From: an uncultured Verrucomicrobiota bacterium
Lineage (GTDB): Bacteria > Verrucomicrobiota > Verrucomicrobiia > Opitutales > UBA9783
Assembly: GCA_902495005.1 (NCBI GenBank)
Contig: CABUVL010000001.1
Location: forward strand, 310,001-374,000
Direction: 5' to 3'
Length of the DNA: 64,000 nt
Shown here: positions 17,937 to 26,692 of the stretch, in pieces
Numbering within the stretch: the stretch's first letter is position 1
Layout: every line of letters starts with the position of its first letter
Position numbers and translations under genes: made by a program
The notes under the pieces: model-generated
What the model saw: only the letters and a program-made list of their open reading frames with translations
What the model was told of the DNA's origin: nothing
Database searches by the model: none

Positions 17937-18013
17937 GGGGTAGTAGTTCAGTTGGTTAGAACGCCTGCCTGTCACGCAGGAGGTCACGAGTTCGAGTCTC
18001 GTCTATCCCGCCA
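17937..18013 (+). tRNA. tRNA-Asp (GTC)
   Basis: This is a 77-base cloverleaf including CCA. The acceptor GGGGTAG pairs with CTATCCC (one G-U pair), the D loop is AGTTGGTTAGA, the anticodon arm is CCTGC CTGTCAC GCAGG with anticodon GTC, and the T loop is GTTCGAGTC. A TTGACA box lies upstream at 17895-17900, although no -10 at ideal spacing is clear. Confidence 0.97.
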
Positions 18014-18445
18014 TTCGTTTCTTTCTTAAACTGGGGCAGCGTTTTATAAAAAGTTAATGTTTTATTGGGGGCACCTGGTTAGAATACGATCAATGGTTAT
18101 CGCGCGATGGACAGGGGGCGTAACTTTATTCAAAGGTAAGTTAAAGAAGCGTTGGCTGAAGTTGTGTAATAAGGTTGGTGCCTTGATACTTTACCTATCA
18201 TCGGCGTTTGTTTGACCTATTCATTTCGTTATCGAAGTCACCTCTAATTTGCGCACCTCAATGCGTGGTCAATGTGTCGAACCGCTAAATCGAAAAAACG
18301 TTCAATAAGCACTTCGCAGGAGTAGGAACGTTGGCAAAATTTGAAAAAAGTTTAATCTTTGCGTCGATTAAAATGCTAATTCCGCAAAAGGAACTCATTT
18401 GCTTTTGTGCTTTATCTACAATTCACGTTTTCAACAGTTATAGGT
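18014..18445. other. Non-coding stretch after tRNA-Asp
   Basis: About 430 bases contain no convincing ORF or RNA. I looked for a direct repeat of the tRNA 3' end that would mark an integration site and saw none in the nearby sequence. Confidence 0.55.
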
Positions 18446-18487
18446 TAAAAAAGAAGAAGGAGATGGCTTAGCGATCTCCTTCTCTTT
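18446..18487 (-). terminator. Rho-independent terminator of the 20608-18507 gene pair
   Basis: AGAAGGAGAT (18455-18464) pairs with ATCTCCTTCT (18474-18483) around a nine-base loop. On the minus strand the stem is followed by a T-rich run, about 20 bases after the stop codon of the gene ending at 18507. Confidence 0.85.
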
Positions 18488-18506
18488 CTCTTTACTGAAG
18501 AATGCC

Positions 18507-19280
18507 TTATGCTTTTTGAGGCTCGCCCTTTTGTTTTATCTCGTTGTATTTGTTAATTAAATTTTGAACTTTATTTTTTAATTTCGATATTTTCTCTGTG
18601 GAATTTTTATCGTTTTCTTGGGTGTTGAGAGCCTCTTGCAACTCCTCTAAAGGCTTACTTAAGTCAAGTGCTTCTATTTCGCTTGGTTTTACACTGTCCT
18701 CGGGTAATATTTGTTGCTGCATCCACAAATAAATTGCTGGACCATATGAGTGCTCTTCAAAAGTATCATCGACTTTTTGTATCATTTTACAATATGTCGT
18801 TTGAAGGACTTGGAGCAAGATTAAACACTTGCCCTTTAATTCTGGTAATTCTGGATCAGAAGCAGCTCGGAAGAAAAGCAGAACATAGGCATTTAAGCAA
18901 TCTTGTGCAGTTGTAATGGCATCGAAATTAATTTCATTGGTTAAATCTATTTTTAAGTATTCTGCTATTGTTTTGATAAAATTTGCTTCTGTTTTAGTGT
19001 TATTTTTTACTAGTTCATTGGAATATTGTACATATACGGTTCGTTTTAATATGTTATTTTCTGTTTCGATAACAGACTTAGCATCTTTAGGAAAAACATC
19101 ACTTGATGTAATGAGGCAAATTAATTTTAATTCTTCGCTTAATTGAGGGAAGTTGCGATATTTTGTGCGAATTACATCTCCGTTATATACGAATTTGTTA
19201 ATTTTATTAATGTATTGAATAAGATTTAGGTTGTCTAGTGTAGGATTTGTGAGCAAGGTATTCCACCATTTAGAAGCCAC
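18507..19280 (-). CDS. Unknown protein, second gene of an accessory pair
   Basis: I do not recognise this 257-residue protein. It has no signal peptide or membrane segment. It is rich in Lys, Asn, Glu and Leu, largely helical in pattern, and ends in a charged coiled-coil-like region (about residues 205-257). It contains scattered cysteines and a WMQQQ segment. It begins 8 bases after the upstream coiled-coil gene and shares its terminator, so the two are an operon. The gene is much more AT-rich than nearby housekeeping genes, which may indicate transfer or relaxed selection. Confidence 0.7.
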   Translation of the reverse strand: MASKWWNTLLTNPTLDNLNLIQYINKINKFVYNGDVIRTKYRNFPQLSEELKLICLITSSDVFPKDAKSVIETENNILKRTVYVQYSNELVKNNTKTEANFIKTIAEYLKIDLTNEINFDAITTAQDCLNAYVLLFFRAASDPELPELKGKCLILLQVLQTTYCKMIQKVDDTFEEHSYGPAIYLWMQQQILPEDSVKPSEIEALDLSKPLEELQEALNTQENDKNSTEKISKLKNKVQNLINKYNEIKQKGEPQKA

Positions 19281-19288
19281 AGCGTTAA

Positions 19289-20608
19289 TTACAAGCTTAA
19301 AACGGCTTGTTTCCTTTCTTGCTTCTTGCGTTCAAACTCTTTTTTTGCATTTTCCAAAAGTTTTTGCGCTTTATTTAAGGTATTATTTGCTGCATTAGCT
19401 TCGAGTACTTTTTTGTCGTAATCATTCTTTGCGGCCGCTATTGTATTTCCTATTTCTTTTTTGGAGTTTTTGAGTGCATTTAATTTTTCCTCATAGGCGT
19501 TGCCGGCGTCTTGAGCTTCCTTTTTTTTGAGTTCTAGATCTGCTTGGGCCGTGTTGGCAATTGCATTTAAACCTGTCTCCGAGCACATTTTTCTTTCCTC
19601 TGGAGATAAAGACGTTACGCTTGTTATAGGATAAAGGGTTTCTATAATATTTTGATTATTGAGGAAGAACCTAATGCCTTTTAGAAGCATAGCTTGGTAA
19701 TTAGTATCCCCAGGTTGCCTGTCATAAATGCGTATTGCTTCGTTTGCTTCAAAATATGTTTTATAATGAATACCATTCAGATCAGTGTACCATGGTACAA
19801 TAAGCGTGCCTTTAGCCTTTGCTAATTCTTTTAGCTTTATTATCATAGCCGTGGCTGCGTCGTATAATCCTGTTTCATTCTTCTGTTCGGGTTGAATAAG
19901 TATCAACGTTGAATCGAGATAGCCTTCTGGGGTTGGAAACTTAACTATTGTAGTCTCGTTATCTTCGCCTTTGATTACGGTCTGATATGTTTGATCTTTA
20001 TATATGCTTCGCCAATCGTTTAGCGTCAGGGCAACATGCTTTTTTACAAAGTGATCCACTAGAGAATTTGGATCATCCTTTTGGCATTGTTTTCCAGAAA
20101 ATCTGTTTTGGGCATTAATTTTGTCTGTAGTTAAGCCTAATAATGTAGTTTTTATCTTTTGAAAGTCCGCTAAACTTTGCTTTGCCTCTTCCAATTTTTG
20201 TTCAGCTTCATAACGTTTATTGCTAGCTGCTATTGAATCCGTAACTGATTTATTGAAAACCTCCCTGGGCAGATCTACACCTTCCTGAAGCGCTTTTTCA
20301 TAATTTGCTTTGGCTTGATTTAATGCGAGTTCAGCATTTTTTGCCTGTTGTTCGGCCTCTTGAATTTGTTTTTCAATATCTTCGACTCGTTGTTCGGCGT
20401 CTTGTACCCAGTTTCCTTTAAGCAGGCGACTCGCTTCATTGAATTGCTGATTCGCTTCATTAAATCGTTGCCGAGCTTTTTGTTCCCAAGGCTGTATTTT
20501 TTTTGTGGGCTTAGGAGTCGATGCCAATACCTTCCCAATAGGAAGCATGTTGCAGATCAAACTAGCGATTAGAAAAGCAACATTAAAGGAATGAAAAACT
20601 TTTTTCAT
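19289..20608 (-). CDS. Secreted coiled-coil protein of unknown function
   Basis: This 439-residue protein has a clear signal peptide (MKKVFHSFNVAFLIASLICN, with likely cleavage after VLAS near residue 30). A long heptad-type coiled coil follows (about residues 45-165, rich in EAEQQAKNAE-type repeats). A central globular region comes next (about 170-340, with a DLNGIHYKTYFEANEAIRIYD segment). A second coiled coil closes the chain (about 350-435, again rich in Ala, Lys and Glu). The architecture suggests an elongated periplasmic or surface protein, perhaps a spacer or adhesin, but no known family was recognised. It is the first gene of a two-gene operon and has high AT content. Confidence 0.75.
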   Translation of the reverse strand: MKKVFHSFNVAFLIASLICNMLPIGKVLASTPKPTKKIQPWEQKARQRFNEANQQFNEASRLLKGNWVQDAEQRVEDIEKQIQEAEQQAKNAELALNQAKANYEKALQEGVDLPREVFNKSVTDSIAASNKRYEAEQKLEEAKQSLADFQKIKTTLLGLTTDKINAQNRFSGKQCQKDDPNSLVDHFVKKHVALTLNDWRSIYKDQTYQTVIKGEDNETTIVKFPTPEGYLDSTLILIQPEQKNETGLYDAATAMIIKLKELAKAKGTLIVPWYTDLNGIHYKTYFEANEAIRIYDRQPGDTNYQAMLLKGIRFFLNNQNIIETLYPITSVTSLSPEERKMCSETGLNAIANTAQADLELKKKEAQDAGNAYEEKLNALKNSKKEIGNTIAAAKNDYDKKVLEANAANNTLNKAQKLLENAKKEFERKKQERKQAVLSL

Positions 20609-20837
20609 AAAAAATTTTTATAAAAGCAAGATGTTTGTTCTGTTATTAAACAAAATGTTTTGAGGGAGTTTAACCTTAGTGCATGGCCGATGGCATTGAC
20701 GGAAACAATTTTTTCTTCATGAGTGTCTTTGTCTTAATGGACTTCTTAATGTTCCGTAGGGCTATTTGTTGTCTTTCATGTTAGAGTGCTTTGAAAAAAG
20801 CTTGTGTCTTTCTGTTTGCACGGTAATTTTAATGTTC

Positions 20838-21617
20838 ATGCAGAGGGTCTTATTGAAATTGAGCGGTGAAGCTTTACAGGTGACTTTAAATGGCGGGAGC
20901 TTACAAGAAGCCTCATCTGAAGCGCGCGCTTGTAAGGTTTTATCTGGAAATGATGGTGCGGTACCCAAAAAGTCAAGTGTTTATTCGGCTCAACGCTTGC
21001 AAGATCTTCAAGAACAAATAAGCCAATTGCGCAAGCGGGGCATTGAGGTCGGCATTGTTGTCGGTGGGGGCAATATTTTTAGGGCTAAAGATTGTGGCAT
21101 TCCCGTTGATCGATGTTTGGCGGATCGAGTTGGAATGGCGGCAACATTTGTGAACGCGCTGGCCTTACAGGCTTACTTTCAGGCGAAAAGCTTGCCCTCA
21201 AAGGTGTATGGGGCGCACGCTTGGACACAAGTGCCCGTATTTGAGATTGATCAAGTACGCCGTGATTTGAAGACACACGTTCTCATTTTTGCAGGGGGGA
21301 CGGGGCACCCATTTTTTTCAACCGACACGGCTGCAGCCTTGCGCGCCATTGAAATAAACGCAGACGTATTGCTCAAGGCTACGAAGGTGGATGGCGTTTA
21401 CAATAAGGACCCAAGGAAGTATTCAGATGCGAAGCGCTTCGAAGATTTGACTTACAAAGATGCCTTGAAGGGGCAATACGAGGTCATGGATGCCTGTGCA
21501 TTTGCGTTGTGCATGGAGCAAAACTTGCCCATTTTTATATTTAATATTTTTGAAAAAGATGCTATTTTAAGAGCAGTTGACCAATCTATCAAAGGAACCC
21601 TCATTAAGGAAAAATAA
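20838..21617 (+). CDS. pyrH: Uridylate kinase
   Basis: PyrH converts UMP to UDP and belongs to the amino-acid kinase fold. I start at the ATG at 20838 (QRVLLKLSGEAL); the frame is open further upstream to a TTG at 20766, but that part is not family-like. The nucleotide-binding VVGGGNIFRAKDCG, the UMP-site DRVGMAATFVNALAL, the AGGTGHPFFSTDTAA motif and DGVYNKDPRK are all present. With 260 residues it is longer than the usual 240 because of an extra stretch of about 25 residues after GEAL (about residues 13-40). frr follows after 2 bases, the common pyrH-frr pair. Confidence 0.96.
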   Translation: MQRVLLKLSGEALQVTLNGGSLQEASSEARACKVLSGNDGAVPKKSSVYSAQRLQDLQEQISQLRKRGIEVGIVVGGGNIFRAKDCGIPVDRCLADRVGMAATFVNALALQAYFQAKSLPSKVYGAHAWTQVPVFEIDQVRRDLKTHVLIFAGGTGHPFFSTDTAAALRAIEINADVLLKATKVDGVYNKDPRKYSDAKRFEDLTYKDALKGQYEVMDACAFALCMEQNLPIFIFNIFEKDAILRAVDQSIKGTLIKEK

Positions 21618-21619
21618 TT

Positions 21620-22180
21620 ATGGATTTTAAGTTGTTTAGTAAAAAACTCGAGGAGAATATGCAAAAGGCCATTGATCGTACCCTCCATCAATTGGGTACT
21701 TTACACACGGGGAAGGCCTCTCCTCAAATGTTGGACGGCGTCGTTGTTGAGGTTTACGGCTCTAATATGAAATTGCGCGATATCGCTTCAATTACAACGC
21801 CTGATGCGCGTACCATTCAGGTCCAACCGTGGGATAAAACAAATCTTAAGGCTATTGAAAAAGCCATTTTGAAAGCCAACTTGGGCATTACCGCCGCTAT
21901 TTTTGGGGAGCATGTCCGTTGTCCATTACCGGAATTGAGCAGAGAACGTCGTCAAGAATTGGTTAAGGTCGCCAACACGATGGCCGAAGATGGTCGCGTG
22001 GGCATTCGCAACTGTCGTCGAGAGGGCATGGAAGAGATTAAAAACACCAAGAAATTGGGAGCCTGCTCGGAAGATGACGCCAAAAAATTTGAGAAAGAAG
22101 TACAAAAAATAACAGATAAGTACATCGATACACTCGATCAGTACATTGCGGCAAAAGAGAAGGAATTAACGACAATTTAA
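21620..22180 (+). CDS. frr: Ribosome recycling factor
   Basis: RRF splits post-termination ribosomes together with EF-G. The 186 residues are full length, with the three-helix bundle signatures TLHTGKASPQMLDGV near residue 30, IQVQPWDKTNLKAIEKAI, and PELSRERRQELVKVANTMAEDGRVGIRN. It starts 2 bases after pyrH and is translationally linked to it. Confidence 0.98.
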   Translation: MDFKLFSKKLEENMQKAIDRTLHQLGTLHTGKASPQMLDGVVVEVYGSNMKLRDIASITTPDARTIQVQPWDKTNLKAIEKAILKANLGITAAIFGEHVRCPLPELSRERRQELVKVANTMAEDGRVGIRNCRREGMEEIKNTKKLGACSEDDAKKFEKEVQKITDKYIDTLDQYIAAKEKELTTI

Positions 22181-22944
22181 GTTTTGGGGGCTGCATTTGG
22201 TGTGGGGGCAAGTGCGTGACTCATTGTTAAAATTTGGAGTGGCGTTAATAAATAGGGCAGGTTTATGCGTGTTGAGCGCATATCTTGTTATTTTTTAGAG
22301 TATCTTCAACAAGTGTAACACGTTTTGTCGAAGGTCCTGAACGCGACTTGCTCAATTAGGCGCTTGGTAAGGGGTTGTGCGTTTGTGTGAGGGTACGGTG
22401 GAATGTCCTAATTGACTTCCGCTGTCTGAGTTACTTTTGTTTTAATGCCCGAGTAAGGTGTGTTAAATTTACTCGACTGATAATATCCACAGATAAAAAT
22501 AGAATGCACTACGGCAATTGTTCCGTATAGCAATTAAGATTTGCTCGACGTGTGCTTTGATCTTACTTCCATAAGATCATTGTTGGTAAGGCGTTTGTTA
22601 AACAGAAAATCTGTATGATAAAATAGAAAATGGAAATGTTTTTAGTCCGATGGCTTGTTTAATGGTTTGAGATTTTATAGATAAGTGATTTGTCTTAAGG
22701 GACTAGTACTTGCAGGATCGCTCAAGTGCCAGTTAGTCATCAAAATATCATCGAAATACGACGCAATTGTACGTTAATGGAGTTTTGATGGGGGAATAAG
22801 AATGCTATTAGATCAATCCTATTTTTTTGTATATCAATATTTTGCTTATATTATTAATTCTGCTTGGCCATGAAGCTAATTAATTTAATTGGAGTTCACT
22901 GGATTTTTTAAAAATTGCGCGGGCCGGTTGTTTTTGGCATTAAA
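22181..22944. other. Long non-coding stretch downstream of frr
   Basis: About 760 bases lack a plausible ORF, tRNA or known small RNA. An 8-base perfect inverted repeat (TGATCTTA at 22558-22565, TAAGATCA at 22572-22579) is the only clear structure; it has no T-run and is not a standard terminator. The rest looks like decayed sequence. Confidence 0.55.
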
Positions 22945-23307
22945 ATGGCTTGTAAAAAGTTTATGAGGGTGAAAATAGGAATTGGTTTAATCGCAGTGAT
23001 GTGTGTGGAGGTGAGTGCCGCCTACTTAAATAGAGCTATCCCTCAGATGTATTTCCAATCGGCCTCGATTCCTTTTGATCGGCACTTATTGATTCCTATA
23101 GATAAAGGAAAGTTATCGGAGTCACACGATATACCCGAAAGCCCGAAAGAGAGTACTCAGATCAACGTGGCTGACGGCCGCCCCAGTGGGTTTATAGAAA
23201 AATTAAAGGCGGAAGACATTATCCCTTATTTAAGGGAAAAAAATAAAAGCTATTCCACGGAAGTGAACCTGCAAATTAATGCTTACAACCAATTGCGAGA
23301 TTACTAG
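22945..23307 (+). CDS. Small secreted protein of unknown function
   Basis: This 120-residue protein starts at the ATG at 22945 (the frame is open to a TTG at 22915). It has a signal peptide, MACKKFMRVKIGIGLIAVMC through VSAA. The mature part is short and soluble and includes PIPRK-free acidic segments and EDIIPYLREKNKSYS. No family was recognised. The stop codon shares a CTAG palindrome with the stop of the convergent gene at 23304, so the two frames overlap by 4 bases. No partner gene is apparent on its strand. Confidence 0.55.
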   Translation: MACKKFMRVKIGIGLIAVMCVEVSAAYLNRAIPQMYFQSASIPFDRHLLIPIDKGKLSESHDIPESPKESTQINVADGRPSGFIEKLKAEDIIPYLREKNKSYSTEVNLQINAYNQLRDY

Positions 23308-23678
23308 ATGTTGGCGCAATCTGTTTTATCTTTTGAGGTGTACCCGGTATCTTGGCGGTGATGATTAACTTCGTTCTTCTTTTTATAAATCTCGAAAATA
23401 TCCTCCGCGCTCATTCCAAGTACTTGGGCAATACTTAAAACAAAATGTATGATGTCAATTAATTCGACGCGTGCGTTTTGGAGATCCATTTTTTGATAAT
23501 GCGCCCACCATTTCCACGGCACACAATCCACGAGTTCAGATGTTTCTTGTTGCAGGGCGCGTGCGTAGTTAAGAATCCACGCCGCAATTTCTTTTTCGTC
23601 TAACTGATCAACATCCTTGCCTAAAATACGAACGTTTAATTCACGTTGCATTTCAAACATTTGTTCTAACTTGTCCAT
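23304..23678 (-). CDS. dUTPase-like / MazG-type all-alpha NTP pyrophosphatase
   Basis: This 124-residue helical protein resembles dimeric dUTPases. The metal-binding acidic pattern is present as ETSELVDCVPWKWW (about residues 44-57) and ELIDIIHFVLSI (about 72-83), followed by the family's KKKNEVNHHRQDTGY near residue 100. Such enzymes hydrolyse dUTP or related NTPs to NMP and PPi to keep uracil out of DNA. It lies 10 bases downstream of tRNA-Lys on the same strand. Other members of this superfamily (MazG, HisE) differ in motif spacing; substrate identity is inferred. Confidence 0.75.
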   Translation of the reverse strand: MDKLEQMFEMQRELNVRILGKDVDQLDEKEIAAWILNYARALQQETSELVDCVPWKWWAHYQKMDLQNARVELIDIIHFVLSIAQVLGMSAEDIFEIYKKKNEVNHHRQDTGYTSKDKTDCANI

Positions 23679-23688
23679 AAGACCAAAT

Positions 23689-23763
23689 TGGTAGGCCGAC
23701 AGGGACTCGAACCCTGAACCAATGGCTTAAAAGGCCACTGCTCTACCATTGAGCTACCGACCC
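23689..23763 (-). tRNA. tRNA-Lys (TTT)
   Basis: This is a 75-base cloverleaf including CCA on the minus strand. The D arm is GCTCAATGGTAGAGC, the anticodon arm is GTGGC CTTTTAA GCCAT with anticodon TTT, and the T arm is CAGGGTTCGAGTCCCTG. The acceptor stem GGGTCGG/TCGGCCT contains several G-U pairs. Confidence 0.95.
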
Positions 23764-23815
23764 AATAGATTAACCTCTCATGAATAAAGATGAAGATTAT
23801 GAATGAAGTGTCAAT

Positions 23816-24889
23816 CTATTTTTGCTGATAATTTTTCATGCGTGCTTGTGCGAGAAGTGCAAGCGTTTCCATAATATTGCAGGCGTCCTTGGGGCTTAAT
23901 AATAATTTATCAAAGGCCTCGGCGAAGTCGATTTGCAGTTGCTTTAAGACTTCGTAAGGGAAAATGCTTTGCAGTCGACTGAGGTACCAGGGGTTTTGGG
24001 AAAATAGACAGAAGGTGTTTTTTTCAACAATGGGACCGAAATGGTCCTCATAGGGTTGCTTAAGTGTATCGAGTGTCTGCTTGTTGAGGCTGTGAAATGT
24101 GTGATGTTCTCTTAGGTAAGCCAGTTGAATGAGGAGGCGATTCCTATTTTGTAGCATGCTGAGGATGCTGCGTACTTCTTTGTGAATGAGATAGTGGTTG
24201 CGTAAGCTTTTTGAAAACCATTCCACATCGCCCGCATAGAAAGCTTCTACGGGCTCGAAAAACTCGTCGTTGGGCAATGTTGGGGTATTGTTGAGAACGC
24301 AATCTCTCGTAATGGTCCCCTGAAATCGATTGAGGCAGGCTAATTTTTCAAATTCGTTGGCAATCGTGCGGGCTTGTTTGTTGAGTTTTTGTTCCAATAA
24401 TTCAAGGGCATCGGGGGCGATGTCGACGGAAAATTTGCTGGATAATTTTTTGATCAGTGCCTGTAGGTAGGCGTCTTGATGACTGGCCTCAAGTTCAATG
24501 CAGTGGGCAAGCGCTTGGACACTTTTGAATAGACGAAGCCGCTTGTCGACGTTGGAGGAGGAAATAATGAGACAGGTGTCGTTGGGAATTTTTGCCAAAT
24601 ACGAGAGCCATTGTTCGATGCATTTTTGCCCACTTTCTGTCGTCGCAGGGCTCGTGCTGGTAAACAGATTGGTGTTACGCAGCCATACGCATTTTTTTGC
24701 TGAAAAAAAATCAACGGTCCGTAAGCTTTCCGTTAAATTTGCCAAAGTGCGTTTCATTTCGGCAACAGTATTCATTTGACCGTCGATTGTTTCCAATGAG
24801 GCATCCGCGTACTTTTTTAAGGTTGCTTGGGCCGTGATCTCCACAAAGTATTCGTTGGGACCAAAAATAAATTGCAAATTTGATTCCAT
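23816..24889 (-). CDS. holA: DNA polymerase III subunit delta
   Basis: HolA is the clamp-opening wrench of the clamp loader. The 357 residues follow the family plan: a degenerate AAA+ N-terminus (FIFGPNEYFVEITAQATLKK), the central DTCLIISSSNVDKRLRLFKSVQ region, and a C-terminal collar domain with SLRNHYLIHKEVRSILSMLQNRNRLLIQLA. As usual for delta, no functional Walker A motif is present. It is 2 bases downstream of lpxK. dnaX, the ATPase subunit of the same loader, lies 2.5 kb upstream on the same strand. Confidence 0.9.
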   Translation of the reverse strand: MESNLQFIFGPNEYFVEITAQATLKKYADASLETIDGQMNTVAEMKRTLANLTESLRTVDFFSAKKCVWLRNTNLFTSTSPATTESGQKCIEQWLSYLAKIPNDTCLIISSSNVDKRLRLFKSVQALAHCIELEASHQDAYLQALIKKLSSKFSVDIAPDALELLEQKLNKQARTIANEFEKLACLNRFQGTITRDCVLNNTPTLPNDEFFEPVEAFYAGDVEWFSKSLRNHYLIHKEVRSILSMLQNRNRLLIQLAYLREHHTFHSLNKQTLDTLKQPYEDHFGPIVEKNTFCLFSQNPWYLSRLQSIFPYEVLKQLQIDFAEAFDKLLLSPKDACNIMETLALLAQARMKNYQQK

Positions 24890-24891
24890 GC

Positions 24892-26088
24892 TTAGCTAGC
24901 GTTTTTTATTTTATCGTAAGTGAATTTTTGAAAAAACTCTTCAAAAATTTGATTTCCTTGAGGCCATTCAACTTCCATTCGTAAGAAGTAAAATGGCAAG
25001 GGCGATTGAAAGCCTCTGTCAATGCGAACGGCATCTTTTTCGGTTGTGATAGCACAAACGGCGCCCTCCTGTTGAGCCTTTTGAAAAAATAATTGTAATT
25101 CGTCGTCTGTGAAACGATGATGGTCCATGAAATGTTCAATGTACACAATTTGTGCCCCTTGTTCACTTAAGAATTGCTCAAAACTCTTTGGCGAAGCAAT
25201 GCCCGTTAAGGCCGCTACTTTCAAGCTGCGTAAGGCTTTTAGCTCGAGTTTTTGTGGCTTATGGATGCATTGTAAATACTTTGGGCTGTGCACGCAGGGA
25301 GCTATCTTAGCCGTTCGATTATAACGACGTACGAAACGTTCCAAGGCGCGTAAACGTTCGGGTGGGACGCGATCGCTTTTGGTTAAAAAAATGACGCGCG
25401 CTCTCTTCATGTGCGATAGCGGTTCGCGTAAAATTCCACGGGGGAGCAGGGCTCCATTGCCAAACGGGTTGGTCGCGTCAATCAGCATGACGTACAGCGT
25501 GCCTTTTAATTGTAAATATTGAAATCCGTCATCCAGTACGAGCACGTCGGCATTGAAATTTCGAATGGCGTATTGTCCCGCTTTAACGCGATCTTTATCC
25601 ACAACGATGGGGACGTGTGGTAAATTTTGTGCCAATAAAAAAGGCTCATCCCCGGCGACTTCAGAGGACATTAAACAGTGTTTTCCGTCGCTGACCACTT
25701 TGGGTGGGGGTGGCGGCGTGTGTGTGATCCAACGTAAGCAACGCTTCCAACGAGCTTCTTGCTTGCTCTTATACCCGCGGCTTAAAATGGCCACATTACG
25801 TCCGCATTGGTGAAGATAACGTGCAATTTTTTCAACGATGGGGGTTTTCCCCGTGCCTCCTACCGTCAAATTGCCAACTACAATAATGGTGCAGCCCAGG
25901 TGTTGGGAATGCATCCATCGTTTTTGATAGGCGTGAATGCGCAGCCTCACAATCCACGTAAAGGGGATGGAAAGTGCGCGTAAAATAAATGCCAATCTAC
26001 GTGCTGCTTTGTCGTGACGTTTATTGTAAATTACGTCCGTCACAAAAGATTCTGCGCGTTTGAGTGCTTGTGTCAGGCACTGCAGCAT
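24892..26088 (-). CDS. lpxK: Tetraacyldisaccharide 4'-kinase
   Basis: LpxK phosphorylates the 4' position of the lipid A precursor at the inner membrane. The 398 residues contain the P-loop [19 protein letters not shown] near residue 72, [23 protein letters not shown] with the catalytic Asp, and [15 protein letters not shown]. It is longer than most LpxK proteins (about 330). Part of the excess is an N-terminal stretch of roughly 30 residues before the membrane-associated helix. It is followed by holA after 2 bases and preceded by a Pal-like gene after 7 bases. Confidence 0.94.
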   Translation of the reverse strand: MLQCLTQALKRAESFVTDVIYNKRHDKAARRLAFILRALSIPFTWIVRLRIHAYQKRWMHSQHLGCTIIVVGNLTVGGTGKTPIVEKIARYLHQCGRNVAILSRGYKSKQEARWKRCLRWITHTPPPPPKVVSDGKHCLMSSEVAGDEPFLLAQNLPHVPIVVDKDRVKAGQYAIRNFNADVLVLDDGFQYLQLKGTLYVMLIDATNPFGNGALLPRGILREPLSHMKRARVIFLTKSDRVPPERLRALERFVRRYNRTAKIAPCVHSPKYLQCIHKPQKLELKALRSLKVAALTGIASPKSFEQFLSEQGAQIVYIEHFMDHHRFTDDELQLFFQKAQQEGAVCAITTEKDAVRIDRGFQSPLPFYFLRMEVEWPQGNQIFEEFFQKFTYDKIKNAS

Positions 26089-26095
26089 AATGGCC

Positions 26096-26638
26096 TTATT
26101 TCAACGGATAGTACACCAAGTCGCAACGACGATCTTTCCAGGCATCAGCCTTACTTAATCCTTTGCTCGCGTGGGTGCTGCCCAAGGACAAAACTTCTGT
26201 TCTCGTAACTCCCTGTGTTTGTAAGAATTGTTCGACGCAATTGGCACGTTTTTCTCCCAAACGTAAGTTGTAGTCTTCGGTACCGTACCAATCACAGTGG
26301 CCCACGATGAGTAAGCTTGTATCGGGATGCGAATTGAGATAATTTATAATGGATTGAAGCTCGTGTTTGTTGCCGTCGGATAAGACGAATTTGTCAAATT
26401 CAAAATAGATGGCCAGAGCGACATCTTGCGCATTGTACAGACGGGCAAATTCCTTTTGATCGGATAGGGTGAGAGCACTGTGTCGCTCCTCTAAGGTTTG
26501 AATGGGCATTTCATCATTTGATTTTACGTGAGTAACGACCGAGGGGAGAGTGTCGGAAGGTTGTGGATTTGCAGGCTGAGTGGTGTTAAAGCAACCCGAC
26601 AGGAGTAAGCAGATGTTGAACAAGTGGATTTTTTTCAT
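26096..26638 (-). CDS. pal: OmpA-family lipoprotein (Pal-like)
   Basis: This 180-residue lipoprotein has a lipobox LLSGC with the lipidated Cys at residue 16. After a Pro/Ser-rich linker comes an OmpA-like peptidoglycan-binding domain: IYFEFDKFVLSDGNKHEL, then LLIVGHCDWYGTEDYNLRLGEKRANCVEQFL. Pal anchors the outer membrane to peptidoglycan as part of the Tol-Pal system. The tolB, tolA and tolQR genes are not in this window. lpxK follows 7 bases downstream, so this is an envelope gene group. Confidence 0.88.
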   Translation of the reverse strand: MKKIHLFNICLLLSGCFNTTQPANPQPSDTLPSVVTHVKSNDEMPIQTLEERHSALTLSDQKEFARLYNAQDVALAIYFEFDKFVLSDGNKHELQSIINYLNSHPDTSLLIVGHCDWYGTEDYNLRLGEKRANCVEQFLQTQGVTRTEVLSLGSTHASKGLSKADAWKDRRCDLVYYPLK

Positions 26639-26692
26639 ATGTACTTAGGAGCATAGTTATCTCGACGTATTTTGCAAGAATTATGTGAGCTG

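Noticed and set aside
18014..18445. Integration site (att) next to tRNA-Asp
   Set aside because: No repeat of the tRNA 3' end was found in the following sequence and no integrase is in the window.
20766..20837. N-terminal extension of UMP kinase from TTG 20766
   Set aside because: The extra residues are unlike the family and an ATG at 20838 gives the normal LLKLSGEAL start.
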